This document shows, piece after piece, positions 63,268 to 64,000 of a stretch of 64,000 nucleotides of DNA. How positions within the stretch are numbered: the first letter of the stretch is position 1; the number at the start of each line of letters is the position of its first letter. The notes under the pieces are model-generated. The model saw only the letters and a program-made list of their open reading frames with translations. It searched no databases and was not told the origin of the DNA. The stretch comes from Phytophthora colocasiae (Eukaryota > Oomycota > Peronosporomycetes > Peronosporales > Peronosporaceae): the NCBI GenBank assembly GCA_018806915.1, contig JAGKQI010000104.1, positions 1,550,001 to 1,614,000 on the forward strand, read 5' to 3'. The translations under genes and the position numbers were made by a program.

Positions 63268-64000
63268 CTAGCGGCGTCGTCGGTCGTCCCGATCGTAGCC
63301 ACCGCGTCCACGATCGCGGTCATCGTAACGGCCGCGTCCTCGGTCCCTGTCGTCGTACCGACCTCGGTCTCTGTCATCATAGCGACGCGAGTACCCACCA
63401 CGGTCTCGGCTTCGACTCCGTCGTCCCCGGTCGCGACTGCGGTCTCTGCGATCGCGTCCGTACTTTGCACTAGCAAGCCTCGGGCCAAGGTCTAGAACCA
63501 AAAACAATGTCAGATAGGTCAGTGAAAGCTCTGCTCTACTTTGCTAAGTTGAGCGTACATTGTCCTGGGGTCTTTTCGTGTCCACGCTTCCGTTTGGCGT
63601 GTTCAACTCTAATCTTGCGACCTTGAACCTCTTGGCTACATTCCACATTGCACAACCAAGCACCATTAGTCACAAAATCTTCAACAAGTCGCAAGTTCAA
63701 TTCCTTCTCACTTGTTGAGCTCCTTCACTGCATCTTCAGCGTCTCGAATATCCTCGAACGTCACAAAGCCAAACCCCCTACAGCAGAATAACCCCCTTCT
63801 TTTTAGCTCACCTCCCCATTGGAATACCCATTTAGTTATCCATTTCTCACCTCGACTCTTTCGTCACGGGGTCCACAATCACTTCACACTTGTCCACACG
63901 TCCGTACTTGGAGAAAAGCTGCTGTAGATCCTGCTCCCCCACTCGAGTGGCTAGGTTTGCCACATAGACGTTATTGCCAGGATTAACCACGTCTGGCTTG
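63268..64000 (-). CDS. Tra2/SR-like RRM splicing factor, 5' partial
   Basis: The minus-strand gene runs off the window edge. Visible exons are 63851-64000 (open at the edge), 63712-63777, 63559-63635 and 63268-63491; introns are 73, 76 and 67 bp, all in phase. The RRM has RNP2 NNVYVANLA and RNP1 GFGFVTFE with a typical SKYGRVDKCEVI middle and GRKIRVEHAKR end. The C-terminus is an Arg/Asp/Gly-rich domain with repeated RYDDRDRG and GRGGY units, ending RRRR. This layout fits Tra2-type SR-like proteins that steer exon choice. N-terminal parts and any first RS region lie outside the window. Confidence 0.88.

Noticed and set aside
1..64000. CRISPR arrays, operons or bacterial Shine-Dalgarno sites
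   Set aside because: The window has introns, splice motifs and eukaryotic domain proteins; no regularly spaced short repeats with spacers occur.

Overview
The window looks like nuclear DNA of an oomycete, most likely a Phytophthora-type peronosporalean. The evidence is a gene-dense plan with very short introns (about 57-129 bp, donors mostly GTACG/GTAAG/GTGAG/GTGCG), very long open exons, stramenopile-style multidomain proteins, and oomycete-type transposon families (piggyBac-like, hAT, Ty3/Gypsy). No species is claimed. Exons were joined by eye from splice motifs, reading phase and protein-family continuity.

Layout. 1-9.2 kb: the 3' part of an EGF-TM-TKL receptor-like kinase, TAF11 (minus), two unrecognised proteins, an SDP1/Tgl-like patatin triacylglycerol lipase and a small orphan ORF. 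9.4-22.9 kb is an accessory transposon island: a 1.6-kb piggyBac-like element with TTAA ends but no catalytic domain, a frameshifted hAT transposase relic, a decayed bZIP-like gene, a 7.5-kb Ty3/Gypsy element (13284-20786) with nearly identical LTRs but no visible protease or reverse transcriptase, a small membrane-protein candidate, a duplicated 46-bp repeat with a tRNA B-box, and strong palindromes. 22.9-43 kb returns to host genes: a methyltransferase, a 2610-residue TM-calpain-WW protein, LUC7, a poly-Q zinc-finger protein, a five-exon aspartic protease, an ATG14/UVRAG-like protein, RPB3 and a large BED/hAT-derived gene. 43-44.7 kb is another relic stretch.

44.7-64 kb: Derlin (minus) and a roughly 4669-residue VPS13-family lipid-transfer protein (plus) are divergently transcribed from a 151-bp gap. 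They are followed by the GPI mannosyltransferase PIG-B (11 exons) and the 3' part of a Tra2/SR-like RRM protein (minus).

Functionally, several host genes serve endomembranes and lipids (lipase, Derlin, VPS13, PIG-B, ATG14-like) and several serve RNA synthesis or processing (TAF11, RPB3, LUC7, RRM/SR). There is no sign of operons. The most unusual items are the calpain-like protein lacking both catalytic Cys and His, the VPS13 with C2, PH/DEP, PDZ-like and PH modules, and the two transposable elements whose catalytic parts are missing although their ends look intact.
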